Shown: positions 24,940-32,997 of the stretch, piece after piece | Numbering within the stretch: position 1 is the stretch's first letter | How the letters are laid out: every line of letters starts with the position of its first letter | Assembly (NCBI RefSeq): GCF_021601625.1 | Contig: NZ_BQHR01000030.1 | Span: 1-37,190, forward strand | Source: Pseudomonas paraglycinae | Lineage (GTDB): Bacteria; Pseudomonadota; Gammaproteobacteria; Pseudomonadales; Pseudomonadaceae | DNA: 37,190 bases | Direction of reading: 5' to 3' | The notes under the pieces: generated by a model | Database searches by the model: none | What the model was told of the DNA's origin: nothing | The model's input: the letters and a program-made list of their open reading frames with translations, nothing else | Position numbers and translations under genes: made by a program

Positions 24940-25132
24940 TCAACATCCTTGCAATCAACTGGCTTAATGCCACCCCATCAATAGCGGTGATAGTCAGAGC
25001 CTTCCTACACAATTGCAAGACGCTTCCTACGGCGCTTACATTTCTTAAACAAATAGTCAGCTTCTTCTTTCGACAGTCTTCATCTGACGATCGGCGGAAA
25101 AAATCAATTGCCACAAAATATTACTCGCGTCA

Positions 25133-25148
25133 TATTACGGTCGTAATA
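25133..25148. promoter_or_regulatory. Palindrome TATTACG-N2-CGTAATA upstream of the EmrA-type gene
   Basis: The perfect 7-base arms tattacg (25133-25139) and cgtaata (25142-25148) flank gt, 28 bases upstream of the transporter start codon. A related half (atattac) occurs just before, near 25119-25125. This looks like an operator for a TetR-, MarR- or similar dimeric repressor of the efflux genes. No regulator gene is adjacent. The rest of the 24940-25176 gap is AT-rich and holds no gene. Confidence 0.5.
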
Positions 25149-25176
25149 GCCATTCCGCTTCTTCAGGTATTACGCC

Positions 25177-26298
25177 ATGACCAGCATGCCCACCGTAGAA
25201 CCCGATCTCGCCGCTCCGGTCAGCGCTCCCAAACCGCCCCTGCTCAAACGCCTGCTATTGCCGACTGCGGGACTGGCTGCGCTGGTATTCGCCGGGCTGT
25301 ATGCCGCGCATTGGTGGGGCACGGGGCGGTTTCTCGAGGAAACCGACGATGCCTACATCGGCGGCGACGTCACGGTGATCGGGCCGAAAGTCGCCGGTTA
25401 CATCGAGGAAGTGCTGGTCAGCGACAACCAGAAGGTGAAGGCCGGCGACGTGCTGATTCGCCTCGACGCCCGCGACTACCGCGCCAATCTGGCCAAGGCC
25501 GAAGGCGCAGTCGCCGCCGAAGAGGCGCTGCTGGCCAACCTCGACGCCACCGAACAACTACAGCAAGCGGTGATCGGTCAGGCCCGCGCCGGCATTGATG
25601 CCGCCAGCGCTGAAACCGCTCGTTCGCGGGATGACAACGCGCGCTACAAACGTCTGGTGACCACCAACGCGGTCTCGGTAGAAAGCGCGCAACGGGCCGA
25701 CGCCACCTTCAAGACCGCGCAAGCCTTGAGCGCCAAGGCCCAGGCCGAACTGCTGGCCGCGCAGCGCCAGCTCACCGTGATCGAAACCCAGAAACAACAG
25801 GCCCGCGCCGCCCTCCAGCAAGCCCGGGCCGAACGGGATCTGGCGCAACTCAACCTCGGCTACACCGAACTGCGCGCCCCGGTCGACGGCGTGATCGGCA
25901 ACCGCCGCGCGCGGGTCGGCGCCTATGCGCAGGCCGGTTCGCAACAGTTGTCGGTGGTGCCGGCCAGTGGTCTGTGGGTCGATGCCAATTTCAAGGAAGA
26001 TCAACTGGCGCGGATGAAACCCGGCCAGCGCGTGAGCATCCGTGCTGACGTGTTGTCCGGCCAGGAATTCCACGGTCGCCTCGACAGCCTCGCCCCGGCC
26101 ACCGGTTCGCAGTTCAGTGTGCTGCCGCCGGAAAACGCCACCGGCAACTTCACCAAAATCGTCCAGCGCGTGCCGGTGCGGATTCTGCTCGACCCGGCCG
26201 ATGGCGTGCTCGGCCACCTGCGTCCGGGCCTGTCGGTGACGGCTGAAGTCGACACCCGCGCCCAACCTGAAACCAACGCCGTGGCCAGCGCGCCATGA
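25177..26298 (+). CDS. emrA: EmrA/HlyD-type membrane fusion protein of a drug efflux system
   Basis: 373 residues. A single N-terminal membrane anchor (residues ~26-47) is followed by the first lipoyl half (TDDAYIGGDVTVIGPKVAGYIEEVLVSDNQKVKAGDVLIRLD). A long Ala/Gln/Glu-rich coiled-coil hairpin spans residues ~100-220, then comes the second lipoyl half (LNLGYTELRAPVDGVIGNRRARVGAYAQ) and a beta-barrel region (LWVDANFKEDQLARMKPGQRVSI). It links the inner-membrane pump to an outer-membrane channel. The channel gene is not in the window. AGG lies 12 bases before the ATG at 25177; a second ATG follows at 25186. Its stop overlaps the emrB start. Confidence 0.88.
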   Translation: MTSMPTVEPDLAAPVSAPKPPLLKRLLLPTAGLAALVFAGLYAAHWWGTGRFLEETDDAYIGGDVTVIGPKVAGYIEEVLVSDNQKVKAGDVLIRLDARDYRANLAKAEGAVAAEEALLANLDATEQLQQAVIGQARAGIDAASAETARSRDDNARYKRLVTTNAVSVESAQRADATFKTAQALSAKAQAELLAAQRQLTVIETQKQQARAALQQARAERDLAQLNLGYTELRAPVDGVIGNRRARVGAYAQAGSQQLSVVPASGLWVDANFKEDQLARMKPGQRVSIRADVLSGQEFHGRLDSLAPATGSQFSVLPPENATGNFTKIVQRVPVRILLDPADGVLGHLRPGLSVTAEVDTRAQPETNAVASAP

Positions 26299-27887
26299 GC
26301 ACCGCCCTCACCGCCGCCGCGCAGCCATCCAATGCCGCCGACATGACGACGGCGACCAAAGTGTTCGCCTTCGCCACGATGTGCATCGGCATGTTCATCG
26401 CGTTGCTGGACATCCAGATCGTCTCGGCCTCGCTGCGCGATATCGGCGGCGGGTTGTCCGCCGGCACCGATGAAACGGCGTGGGTGCAGACCAGTTACCT
26501 GATCGCCGAGATCATCGTGATTCCGTTATCCGGTTGGCTGTCGCGGGTGTTTTCCACGCGCTGGCTGTTCTGCGCCTCGGCGGTCGGCTTCACCCTCGCC
26601 AGCCTGCTCTGCGGCATCGCCTGGAACATCCAGAGCATGATCGCCTTTCGCGCGCTGCAAGGGTTTCTCGGCGGGTCGATGATTCCGCTGGTGTTCACCA
26701 CCGCGTTCTTTTTCTTCACCGGCAAACAGCGGGTAATCGCCGCTGCCACCATCGGCGCCGTGGCTTCGCTGGCGCCAACATTAGGCCCAGTGATCGGTGG
26801 CTGGATCACCGACATTTCCTCCTGGCACTGGCTGTTCTACATCAATCTGGTGCCGGGAATTTTCGTCGCCGTGGCGGTGCCGATGCTGGTCAAGATCGAT
26901 CAGCCGGAGTTGTCGCTGCTCAAGGGCGCGGACTATCTGAGCATGGTGTTTCTGGCGCTGTTTCTCGGCTGCCTGGAATACACCCTCGAAGAAGGCCCGC
27001 GCTGGAACTGGTTCAGCGACCAGACCATCCTGACCACCGCGTGGATCAGTGGACTCGCGGGGCTGGCCTTCATCGGCCGCACGCTGCACGTGGCCAATCC
27101 GATCGTCGATCTGCGCGCGCTCAAGGATCGCAACTTCGCCCTTGGCTGCTTCTTTTCCTTCGTCACCGGGATCGGCCTGTTCGCGACGATTTACCTGACG
27201 CCGCTGTTTCTCGGCCGGGTTCGCGGCTACGGCGCGCTGGACATTGGTCTGGCGGTTTTTTCCACCGGGGTGTTCCAGATCATGGCGATTCCGCTGTACG
27301 CCTTTCTCGCCAATCGCATCGATCTGCGCTGGATCATGATGGCGGGCCTGGCGTTGTTCGCGTTGTCGATGTGGGAATTCAGCCCGATCACCCACGACTG
27401 GGGCGCCGGAGAATTGCTGCTGCCGCAAGCCCTGCGCGGTATTGCCCAGCAACTGGCGGTGCCGCCGGCGGTGACATTGACTTTAGGGGGCTTGGCACCC
27501 GCGCGCCTGAAGCATGCGTCGGGCCTGTTCAACCTGATGCGAAACCTGGGCGGTGCAATCGGGATTGCGGCGTGCGCGACCATTCTCAACGACCGCACCA
27601 ACCTGCACTTCACCCGGTTGGCGGAGCATCTGAACAGCAGCAACGAAGCGGTGAATCAGTGGCTGGCCCAGGTCGGCGGCAACTTCGCCGCGCTGGGTCA
27701 GAGCGGCGATGTCGGCCTCACCGCCAGCCTGCGTCAGCTATGGTTGCTGACCTACCGTGAGGCGCAGACGCAAACCTACGGCGACACGTTCCTGATGATC
27801 ATGGTGTGCTTCGGCATCGCCACGGCGATGGTGCCCTTGATGCGCAAGGTGCAACCACCGGCCGCGCCGAGTGCCGATGCACATTGA
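26295..27887 (+). CDS. emrB: EmrB/QacA-type (DHA2) MFS drug exporter
   Basis: 530 residues with about 14 hydrophobic segments, the size and topology of DHA2 drug:H+ antiporters. The opening LLDIQIVSASLRDIGGGLSA matches the family motif with a membrane Asp in helix 1. The antiporter motif C is LAPTLGPVIGGWITD (helix 5). The C-terminal helix is followed by a short polar tail. The ATG overlaps the emrA stop (ATGA, 26295-26298), so the two are coupled and form an inner-membrane pump complex. The exported compounds are unknown. The stop lies only 4 bases from the convergent AhpD-like gene, leaving no room for a separate terminator. Confidence 0.9.
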   Translation: MSTALTAAAQPSNAADMTTATKVFAFATMCIGMFIALLDIQIVSASLRDIGGGLSAGTDETAWVQTSYLIAEIIVIPLSGWLSRVFSTRWLFCASAVGFTLASLLCGIAWNIQSMIAFRALQGFLGGSMIPLVFTTAFFFFTGKQRVIAAATIGAVASLAPTLGPVIGGWITDISSWHWLFYINLVPGIFVAVAVPMLVKIDQPELSLLKGADYLSMVFLALFLGCLEYTLEEGPRWNWFSDQTILTTAWISGLAGLAFIGRTLHVANPIVDLRALKDRNFALGCFFSFVTGIGLFATIYLTPLFLGRVRGYGALDIGLAVFSTGVFQIMAIPLYAFLANRIDLRWIMMAGLALFALSMWEFSPITHDWGAGELLLPQALRGIAQQLAVPPAVTLTLGGLAPARLKHASGLFNLMRNLGGAIGIAACATILNDRTNLHFTRLAEHLNSSNEAVNQWLAQVGGNFAALGQSGDVGLTASLRQLWLLTYREAQTQTYGDTFLMIMVCFGIATAMVPLMRKVQPPAAPSADAH

Positions 27888-27891
27888 TCGA

Positions 27892-28332
27892 TCAGGCTTG
27901 CGGGGTTTTACGAAAGCCGACGGCCAAGCGGTTCCAGCTGTTGATGGTGCTGATCGCCACAGTCAGGTCGACCATTTCTTTGGGCGAGAACTGGGCAGCG
28001 ACGGCTTCGTAATCTTCGTCCGGGGCGTGGGTCAGGCTCAGCTGGGTCAGGGATTCGGTCCACAGCAGCGCGGCGCGTTCACGTTCGGTGAAGAACGGCG
28101 CTTCACGCCACGCGGTCACGGCGAACAACCGGCGCGGGGTTTCGCCGCCCTTGATCGCGTCGGCGGTGTGCATGTCGATGCAGAACGCGCAGCCGTTGAT
28201 CTGCGAAGCGCGCAGCTTGACCAGTTCGATCAGTGTCTTTTCCAGCGGCAGTTTCGAGACGGCGGTTTCCAGGGCAATCATCGCTTTCAGGGCATCTGGG
28301 GACGCGGTGTAGAAATCGATACGAGGTTTCAT
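27892..28332 (-). CDS. AhpD-like / carboxymuconolactone decarboxylase family protein
   Basis: 146 residues from the ATG at 28332, chosen for GGAG 7 bases upstream. A start at 28350 is 18 bases further out and lies before that site. The hallmark is CAFCIDMH with Cys48, Cys51 and His55 in ELVKLRASQINGCAFCIDMH, the AhpD-type redox-active pair and proton-relay His. Such proteins reduce peroxides or act as disulfide reductases. Others in the family are decarboxylases that lack the two Cys, so a peroxidase-type role is more likely. The C-terminal NSWNRLAVGFR is typical of the small stress-linked branch. It is transcribed toward emrB and away from the ECF sigma gene. Confidence 0.88.
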   Translation of the reverse strand: MKPRIDFYTASPDALKAMIALETAVSKLPLEKTLIELVKLRASQINGCAFCIDMHTADAIKGGETPRRLFAVTAWREAPFFTERERAALLWTESLTQLSLTHAPDEDYEAVAAQFSPKEMVDLTVAISTINSWNRLAVGFRKTPQA

Positions 28333-28572
28333 CGGGGATCTCCGGGGCAAGTGAATGTGGGGCTACGTTAGTCCCGGCGCCCGGACCGGCAAATAGCCAA
28401 TCTCCCGGAAGATGGGTAGGCCACTGCGTCGGTGTCAGAAAAGAAAGTGTGAAAGGACAATTGCCATCACTCGTTGCGCGCCACTAGAATGCGATCAATT
28501 CTTAATTGCACCCTAATCGCACTCTCGATTGCATCTCTGGCAACGGACGCCCGAAACGAGTACCTGCCCTCC

Positions 28573-29079
28573 ATGTCGTCCCTCGATCAGCCGTTGAATC
28601 AGCAAGTCCAGACGCTCTACAGCGAACACCACGGGTGGCTGCAGGGCTGGCTGCAGCGCAAGTTGGGCAACCGCTGCGAGGCGGCCGATCTGGCGCACGA
28701 TACCTTTTTGCGCCTGCTCACCCGGCAGGTGATCAAGCCGCTGGGCAACGAGCCCCGGGCGCTGCTGACGCACATCGCCAAAGGCCTGATGATCGATCGC
28801 TGGCGGCGTCAGGACCTGGAGCGCGCGTACCTGGAAACCATCGCGCACCTGCCCGCCGCCGAAGTGCCGTCGCCGGAAACCCGCTACCTGATTCTCGAAA
28901 CCCTGTGGCGCATCGAAGCGCTGCTGCGCGAACTGCCGGAACAGACCCACGAGACCTTCCTGCTGTCGCAGATCGAAGGCCTGACCTACGCGCAGATCGC
29001 CACGCGCCTGAATGTTTCGCTGATCACCGTCAAACGGCACATGCGTGCCGCGTTCATTGCCTGCCTGAGTGTCGCCTGA
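28573..29079 (+). CDS. Iron-starvation-type ECF sigma factor (FecI-like)
   Basis: 168 residues from the ATG at 28573. A longer frame from a TTG at 28474 adds a poor N-terminus. Region 2 is LYSEHHGWLQGWLQRKLGNRCEAADLAHDTFLRLL with ALLTHIAKGLMIDRWRRQDLERAYLE. Region 4 is LPEQTHETFLLSQIEGLTYAQIATRLNVSLITVKRHM. This is the FecI/FpvI/FiuI type that switches on one TonB receptor. The stop overlaps the start of a FecR-like gene (TGATG, 29077-29081), and a receptor follows, so the unit is a complete cell-surface signalling cassette. No convincing Fur box was found in the 240-base gap upstream, although an AT-rich dyad lies at 28496-28508. Confidence 0.9.
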   Translation: MSSLDQPLNQQVQTLYSEHHGWLQGWLQRKLGNRCEAADLAHDTFLRLLTRQVIKPLGNEPRALLTHIAKGLMIDRWRRQDLERAYLETIAHLPAAEVPSPETRYLILETLWRIEALLRELPEQTHETFLLSQIEGLTYAQIATRLNVSLITVKRHMRAAFIACLSVA

Positions 29080-30038
29080 TGAGTTCGTCGATGATCAACC
29101 CGCAGATTCTCGGCGAAGCCGCCGACTGGCTGGTGCAACTGCATTCCGGCACCGCCACCCCGTCCGACCATCAGGCCATCGCCCAATGGCGCAGCCGCAG
29201 CGCCGAGCACGCCATGGCCTGGCAACGGGCCGAAGCGCTGTTGGGGGATTTACGCAGCGTGCCGGCCAACGTCGCGATCCAGACCTTGAAACGCGCGTCC
29301 CGCAAAGAAGGCCTGAGCCGTCGTCAGACCCTTACCCGCCTCGGCCTGCTGCTGATGGCCGGGCCGCTGGGCATCGCCTCGCAGCATGTGCCGTGGCAGC
29401 AATGGACCGCCGACCAGCGCACCGCTGTCGGCGAGCAGAAGAACCTGCAATTGCCGGACGGCACCCAACTGGTGCTCAACACCGACAGCGCCGTGGACAT
29501 CGCTTTCAGCCCGGTGGAGCGTCGCGTCCTGCTGCTCAACGGCGAAGTGCTGATCAACACCGCCGCAGACGCCAGCGCCCGTCCGTTCATTGTCGAAACC
29601 CCGCAGGGTGTGGCCCGCGCGCTGGGCACGCGATTCTGCGTGCGCACCGAGGGTTCGCGCAGTCAGGTGTCGGTGCTTGAAGGCCAGGTTCAGATCACCC
29701 CGCAACTGCTCAAGCACAGTGCGATTCTCCAGGCCGGTGAGCGTCAGCGCTTCAAACTCAACAGCTTCGACAGCGCCGAAACCTTCGACACCGCCTCCCT
29801 GGCCTGGGACAAAGGCATGCTGCTGGCCAGCAACATGCGTCTGGACGAATTGCTCGGAGAGCTGAGCCGCTATCGCCGGGGCGTGCTGCGCTGTCATCCG
29901 GACGTCGCGGCGATGCGCGTGTCCGGGGCGTTTTCCCTGCGCGACACCGACGCCAGCCTGCGTCTGCTCAGCGACACGTTGCCGCTGAACATCAACAGCC
30001 TGACCCGTTATTGGCTGTCGGTGGAACCGCGTGTCTGA
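29079..30038 (+). CDS. FecR-family sigma regulator with twin-arginine-like membrane segment
   Basis: 319 residues. The ATG at 29079 overlaps the sigma stop. The N-terminal sigma-binding part is EAADWLVQLHSGTATPSDHQAIAQWR... AMAWQRAEALL. A membrane segment at ~86-100 follows SRRQTLTRL with Arg81-Arg82, resembling a twin-arginine export signal. The periplasmic FecR domain is LPDGTQLVLNTDSAVDIAF... RRVLLLNGEVLINTAAD... ARALGTRFCVRTEGSRSQVSVLEGQVQI. The C-terminal part (LDELLGELSRYRRGVLRCHPDVA... LRDTDASLRLLSDTLP) is the receptor-facing region. It should hold or activate the adjacent sigma factor in response to the receptor downstream. Confidence 0.9.
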   Translation: MSSSMINPQILGEAADWLVQLHSGTATPSDHQAIAQWRSRSAEHAMAWQRAEALLGDLRSVPANVAIQTLKRASRKEGLSRRQTLTRLGLLLMAGPLGIASQHVPWQQWTADQRTAVGEQKNLQLPDGTQLVLNTDSAVDIAFSPVERRVLLLNGEVLINTAADASARPFIVETPQGVARALGTRFCVRTEGSRSQVSVLEGQVQITPQLLKHSAILQAGERQRFKLNSFDSAETFDTASLAWDKGMLLASNMRLDELLGELSRYRRGVLRCHPDVAAMRVSGAFSLRDTDASLRLLSDTLPLNINSLTRYWLSVEPRV

Positions 30039-30043
30039 GCCCT

Positions 30044-30059
30044 CGGAAAATATTTTCCG
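30044..30059. promoter_or_regulatory. Perfect 16-base palindrome CGGAAAATATTTTCCG between the FecR-like and receptor genes
   Basis: cggaaaat (30044-30051) and attttccg (30052-30059) are exact reverse complements with no spacer. It lies 5 bases after the regulator stop and about 80 before the receptor start. GGAAA is like the -35 element of FecI-type promoters, so one arm may be a promoter element. It could instead be an operator, or a weak terminator with the following T-rich bases. Which of these it is cannot be decided by eye. Confidence 0.45.
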
Positions 30060-30137
30060 TATTCACTGATACCTTTTCGCGTCTCGTCCGGTGAGTGGAT
30101 AGACCTTTCAATTCCACGCCCCCGACAGGAACACCGA

Positions 30138-32567
30138 ATGACCGCAATGCCATCGCCCCGCCCCGCCACGTTTGCGCTCAAGGCCCTGAACCTGAGCCTG
30201 GCCCTGGCCTTCAGCGCACTGCTGCCGAGCGCCGCCCAAGCCGCCGACAGCGTCAGTGAAAGCGCCAGCCGCAGCGTCAACATCGGCCCCGGCCTGCTCA
30301 GCCATGTGCTGGCGCAATTTGCGGTCAGCGTCGGCGTGCCGCTGTCGTTCGATCCGGCGCAACTGGGCAATCGTCAGAGCCCGGGCCTGCAAGGCAGTTA
30401 CACCGCGCAGAGCGGTTTTGCGCGGTTGCTGGAAGGCAGCGGTTTCGAGCTGATCAGCACCGGCCACAACGGTTACACCGTGGCCCCGAAAGTCGCGGCG
30501 GACGGCGCGCTGGAACTGGGCGCCACCAACGTCAGCGCCCTGCGCGACGACAGCGGCGACACCTTTGGCGGCGAACAGGTCGCGCGGCGCGCGCAGATCG
30601 GCATGCTCGGCAACCAGGAGGTCAACGACCTGCCCTTCAGCGTCACCAGCTACACCGCCAAGACCATGGCCGACCAACAGGCCCAGACCGTCGGCGATGT
30701 GTTGCTCAACGATGCCTCGGTGCGCCAGTCCAACGGCTTCGGCAACTTCTCGCAGATGTTCATGATCCGTGGCCTGCCGCTGGCCTCCGACGACATTTCC
30801 TATAACGGCCTCTATGGCGTGCTGCCCCGGCAGATCATCGCCGTCGAAGCGCTGGATCGAGTGGAACTGTTCAAGGGCCCGAACGCGTTCGTCAACGGCG
30901 TGACCCCGAGCGGCAGCGGCATCGGTGGCGGGATCAACCTGCAACCCAAACGCGCGATGGACACCCCGACCCGCAGCGTCACTCTCGATTACAGCGCCGA
31001 CGGTCGGGTCGGCGGGCATCTGGATCTGGGCCAGCGCTTTGGCGAGGACAACCGCTTCGGCGCGCGGGTCAACCTGATGCAGCGCGAAGGCGACACCGCG
31101 GTCGATGACGAAGATCAGCGCTCGTCGCTGTTCAGCGTCGGCCTGGACTATCGCGGCGATCGCCTGCGGGTCTCGACCGATTTCGGCTACCAGAAGCAGG
31201 TCATCAACCAGGGTCGCTCGGTGATCTATGTCGATTCGAGCCTGACCAAAGCCCCCAAAGTGCCGCACGCCAATGCCAGCTACGCCCAGAGCTGGAGCTA
31301 CTCGCAACTCGAAGACACCTTCGGCATGGTCCGCGCCGAATACGACCTGAACGACAACTGGACGGCCTACGTGTCCGGCGGCGCCAAGCACACCCGCGAG
31401 AACGGCGTGTACTCGTCGCTGACCGTCACCGACCTCAACGGCAACGCCCGTGGCGGCATGCTCTATTCACCCCACGACGAAGATAATCAAAGCGCCATGG
31501 CCGGGCTCAACGGCCGCTTCGACACCGGCCCCGTCACGCACCAGTTGAACCTCGGCTGGGCGGGGATCTGGGGCGAGCAGCGCTCGGCGTTTGAAACCAT
31601 TGGCACCGCCGGGCGCTACAGCACCAACCTGTACAACGTCACCGACAAGCCGCGCCCGGCGCCCACCTCGTTCGCCAGCGACATCAACGACCCGCGTATC
31701 ACCGGCAAGAACATCCTGCGCAGCGAGGCGATTTCCGACACCCTCGGCTTCGTCGATGACCGCATCCTGCTGACCCTCGGCGTGCGTCGCCAGGCACTGA
31801 AAGTCGACGGCTGGAGCACCGCCACCGGCGCCCGCACTTCGAGCTATGAAGAGTCGATCACCACCCCGGTCTACGGCCTGGTGATCAAGCCGTGGGAGCA
31901 CGTGTCGTTCTACGCCAACCGCATCGAAGGCCTGGCCAAGGGCCCGACGCCGCCGACCACGGCGATCAACCGCGACGAAACCTTCGCCCCGGTGCGCAGC
32001 AAGCAGATCGAGGCCGGCGTGCGCCTGGACATGGGCAGCTACGGCGCCAACCTCGGCGTCTATCGCATCGAGCAACCGTCGAGCTACACCCAGGACGGAA
32101 TCTTCCGGGTCGACGGCCAGCAGACCAACAAAGGCGTGGAACTCAACGTCTACGGCGAACCGCTCGACGGCCTGCGCCTGCTCAGCGGCGCAACCGTGAT
32201 GAAGACTGAACTGGAAGGCAGCAGCAACGGCGTGAATGACGGCAACCGCGCCGTCGGGGTGCCGCGCTTCCAGTTCAACCTCGGCGCCGACTGGGACATT
32301 CCGGGCCTCGAAGGTGCCGCCCTCAGCGCGCGGATGTTGCGCACCGGCGGCCAGTACCTCAACGCGGCAAATACCCAGAGCATTCCGGCGTGGAACCGCT
32401 TCGATCTGGGCTCGCGTTATGCCTTCAAGCTGGATGAAAAGCAGATCACCCTGCGGGCCAATCTGGAGAACGTCGCCAACGAAGCTTACTGGGCCTCGGC
32501 CAACGGCGGTTACCTGACCCAGGGCACGCCGCGTACGCTGAAGGTTTCGGCCACCGTGGACTTCTGA
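30138..32567 (+). CDS. TonB-dependent siderophore receptor with N-terminal signalling domain
   Basis: 809 residues. A signal peptide (cleavage after AQA, ~residue 35) is followed by a secretin/TonB N-terminal signalling domain (~45-112), a likely TonB-box region (ALELGATNVSAL), a plug (LPFSVTSYTAKTMADQQAQTVGDVL... FMIRGLPLASDDISYNGLYG... VELFKGPNAFVNGVTPSGSGIGGGINLQPKRA) and a barrel ending in Phe (KVSATVDF). The plug pattern is that of hydroxamate-type siderophore receptors (FhuA/FiuA/FoxA-like), but the exact ligand is not recognisable. AGGAACACCGA precedes the ATG. The signalling domain and the sigma/FecR pair upstream imply that it senses its own ligand and induces itself. Confidence 0.9.
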   Translation: MTAMPSPRPATFALKALNLSLALAFSALLPSAAQAADSVSESASRSVNIGPGLLSHVLAQFAVSVGVPLSFDPAQLGNRQSPGLQGSYTAQSGFARLLEGSGFELISTGHNGYTVAPKVAADGALELGATNVSALRDDSGDTFGGEQVARRAQIGMLGNQEVNDLPFSVTSYTAKTMADQQAQTVGDVLLNDASVRQSNGFGNFSQMFMIRGLPLASDDISYNGLYGVLPRQIIAVEALDRVELFKGPNAFVNGVTPSGSGIGGGINLQPKRAMDTPTRSVTLDYSADGRVGGHLDLGQRFGEDNRFGARVNLMQREGDTAVDDEDQRSSLFSVGLDYRGDRLRVSTDFGYQKQVINQGRSVIYVDSSLTKAPKVPHANASYAQSWSYSQLEDTFGMVRAEYDLNDNWTAYVSGGAKHTRENGVYSSLTVTDLNGNARGGMLYSPHDEDNQSAMAGLNGRFDTGPVTHQLNLGWAGIWGEQRSAFETIGTAGRYSTNLYNVTDKPRPAPTSFASDINDPRITGKNILRSEAISDTLGFVDDRILLTLGVRRQALKVDGWSTATGARTSSYEESITTPVYGLVIKPWEHVSFYANRIEGLAKGPTPPTTAINRDETFAPVRSKQIEAGVRLDMGSYGANLGVYRIEQPSSYTQDGIFRVDGQQTNKGVELNVYGEPLDGLRLLSGATVMKTELEGSSNGVNDGNRAVGVPRFQFNLGADWDIPGLEGAALSARMLRTGGQYLNAANTQSIPAWNRFDLGSRYAFKLDEKQITLRANLENVANEAYWASANGGYLTQGTPRTLKVSATVDF

Positions 32568-32645
32568 CCGCTCGTCATCCGGCCGGCACCAAGGGTTCGG
32601 CGCGTCAGACCAATATCAGGTAGATCCCCTTTCCGGAGACAGACC

Positions 32646-32936
32646 ATGATGACGCGCAAACTCACCTCGCTGTTGTTGATCGGCCTGCTGGCCACGGGCT
32701 CAGCCGTGACATTCGCCGCCAACGACGGCGCCGATGCCACGGGCACCAAATCCGGCTCCACCAATAGCTCACAAATGCCGCCCGATAACACGCCGGGCTC
32801 GCCGTCCGGCGGCAGCGGCGCGGGGGGCGGCACCGGCACCAACGGCGGCGCCAGCGGTTCGGGCTCAGGCGCGGGAGGTGGCACCGGTTCGGCCGGTGGC
32901 GGCACGGGCGGTGCCGGCGGTGGCACTGGCGGCTGA
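32646..32936 (+). CDS. Small secreted Gly/Ser/Thr-rich protein of unknown function
   Basis: 96 residues. A clear Sec signal peptide (MMTRKLTSLLLIGLLATGSA..., cleavage after FAA or nearby, ~24) precedes a ~70-residue mature chain made almost only of Gly, Ser, Thr, Ala and Asn. Its end is built from GAGGGTG-like repeats. There are no Cys, no aromatic residues in the mature part and no recognisable domain, so it is probably disordered. GGAGACAGACC precedes the ATG pair at 32646/32649. It lies 78 bases after the siderophore receptor on the same strand and may share its transcript. It is a real gene by signal peptide and ribosome site; its role is unknown. Confidence 0.7.
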   Translation: MMTRKLTSLLLIGLLATGSAVTFAANDGADATGTKSGSTNSSQMPPDNTPGSPSGGSGAGGGTGTNGGASGSGSGAGGGTGSAGGGTGGAGGGTGG

Positions 32937-32947
32937 ACGAACAAGAG

Positions 32948-32973
32948 CAGGCCGTGGTAAACGCCATGGCCTG
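32948..32973. terminator. Hairpin between the Gly-rich gene and the diguanylate cyclase gene
   Basis: caggccgtgg (32948-32957) pairs with ccatggcctg (32964-32973) with one G-T pair and a 6-base loop. It lies between two convergent stop codons, 11 bases after one and 24 before the other. It probably ends transcription from both sides, although neither flank has a strong U-tract. Confidence 0.6.
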
Positions 32974-32997
32974 TGTCTGAACCCGATTGTTTTCTTG

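Noticed and set aside
28496-28508. AT-rich dyad CAATT-CTT-AATTG as a Fur box for the second ECF sigma gene
   Set aside because: Its symmetry is too short and it does not resemble the GATAAT-type Fur consensus, so it is left unassigned.
28506-29078. Upstream in-frame extension of the FecR-like gene to 510 codons
   Set aside because: It reads through the sigma gene in another frame and has Arg/Pro/Ala-rich nonsense composition. The ATG at 29079 overlaps the sigma stop and begins a normal FecR protein.
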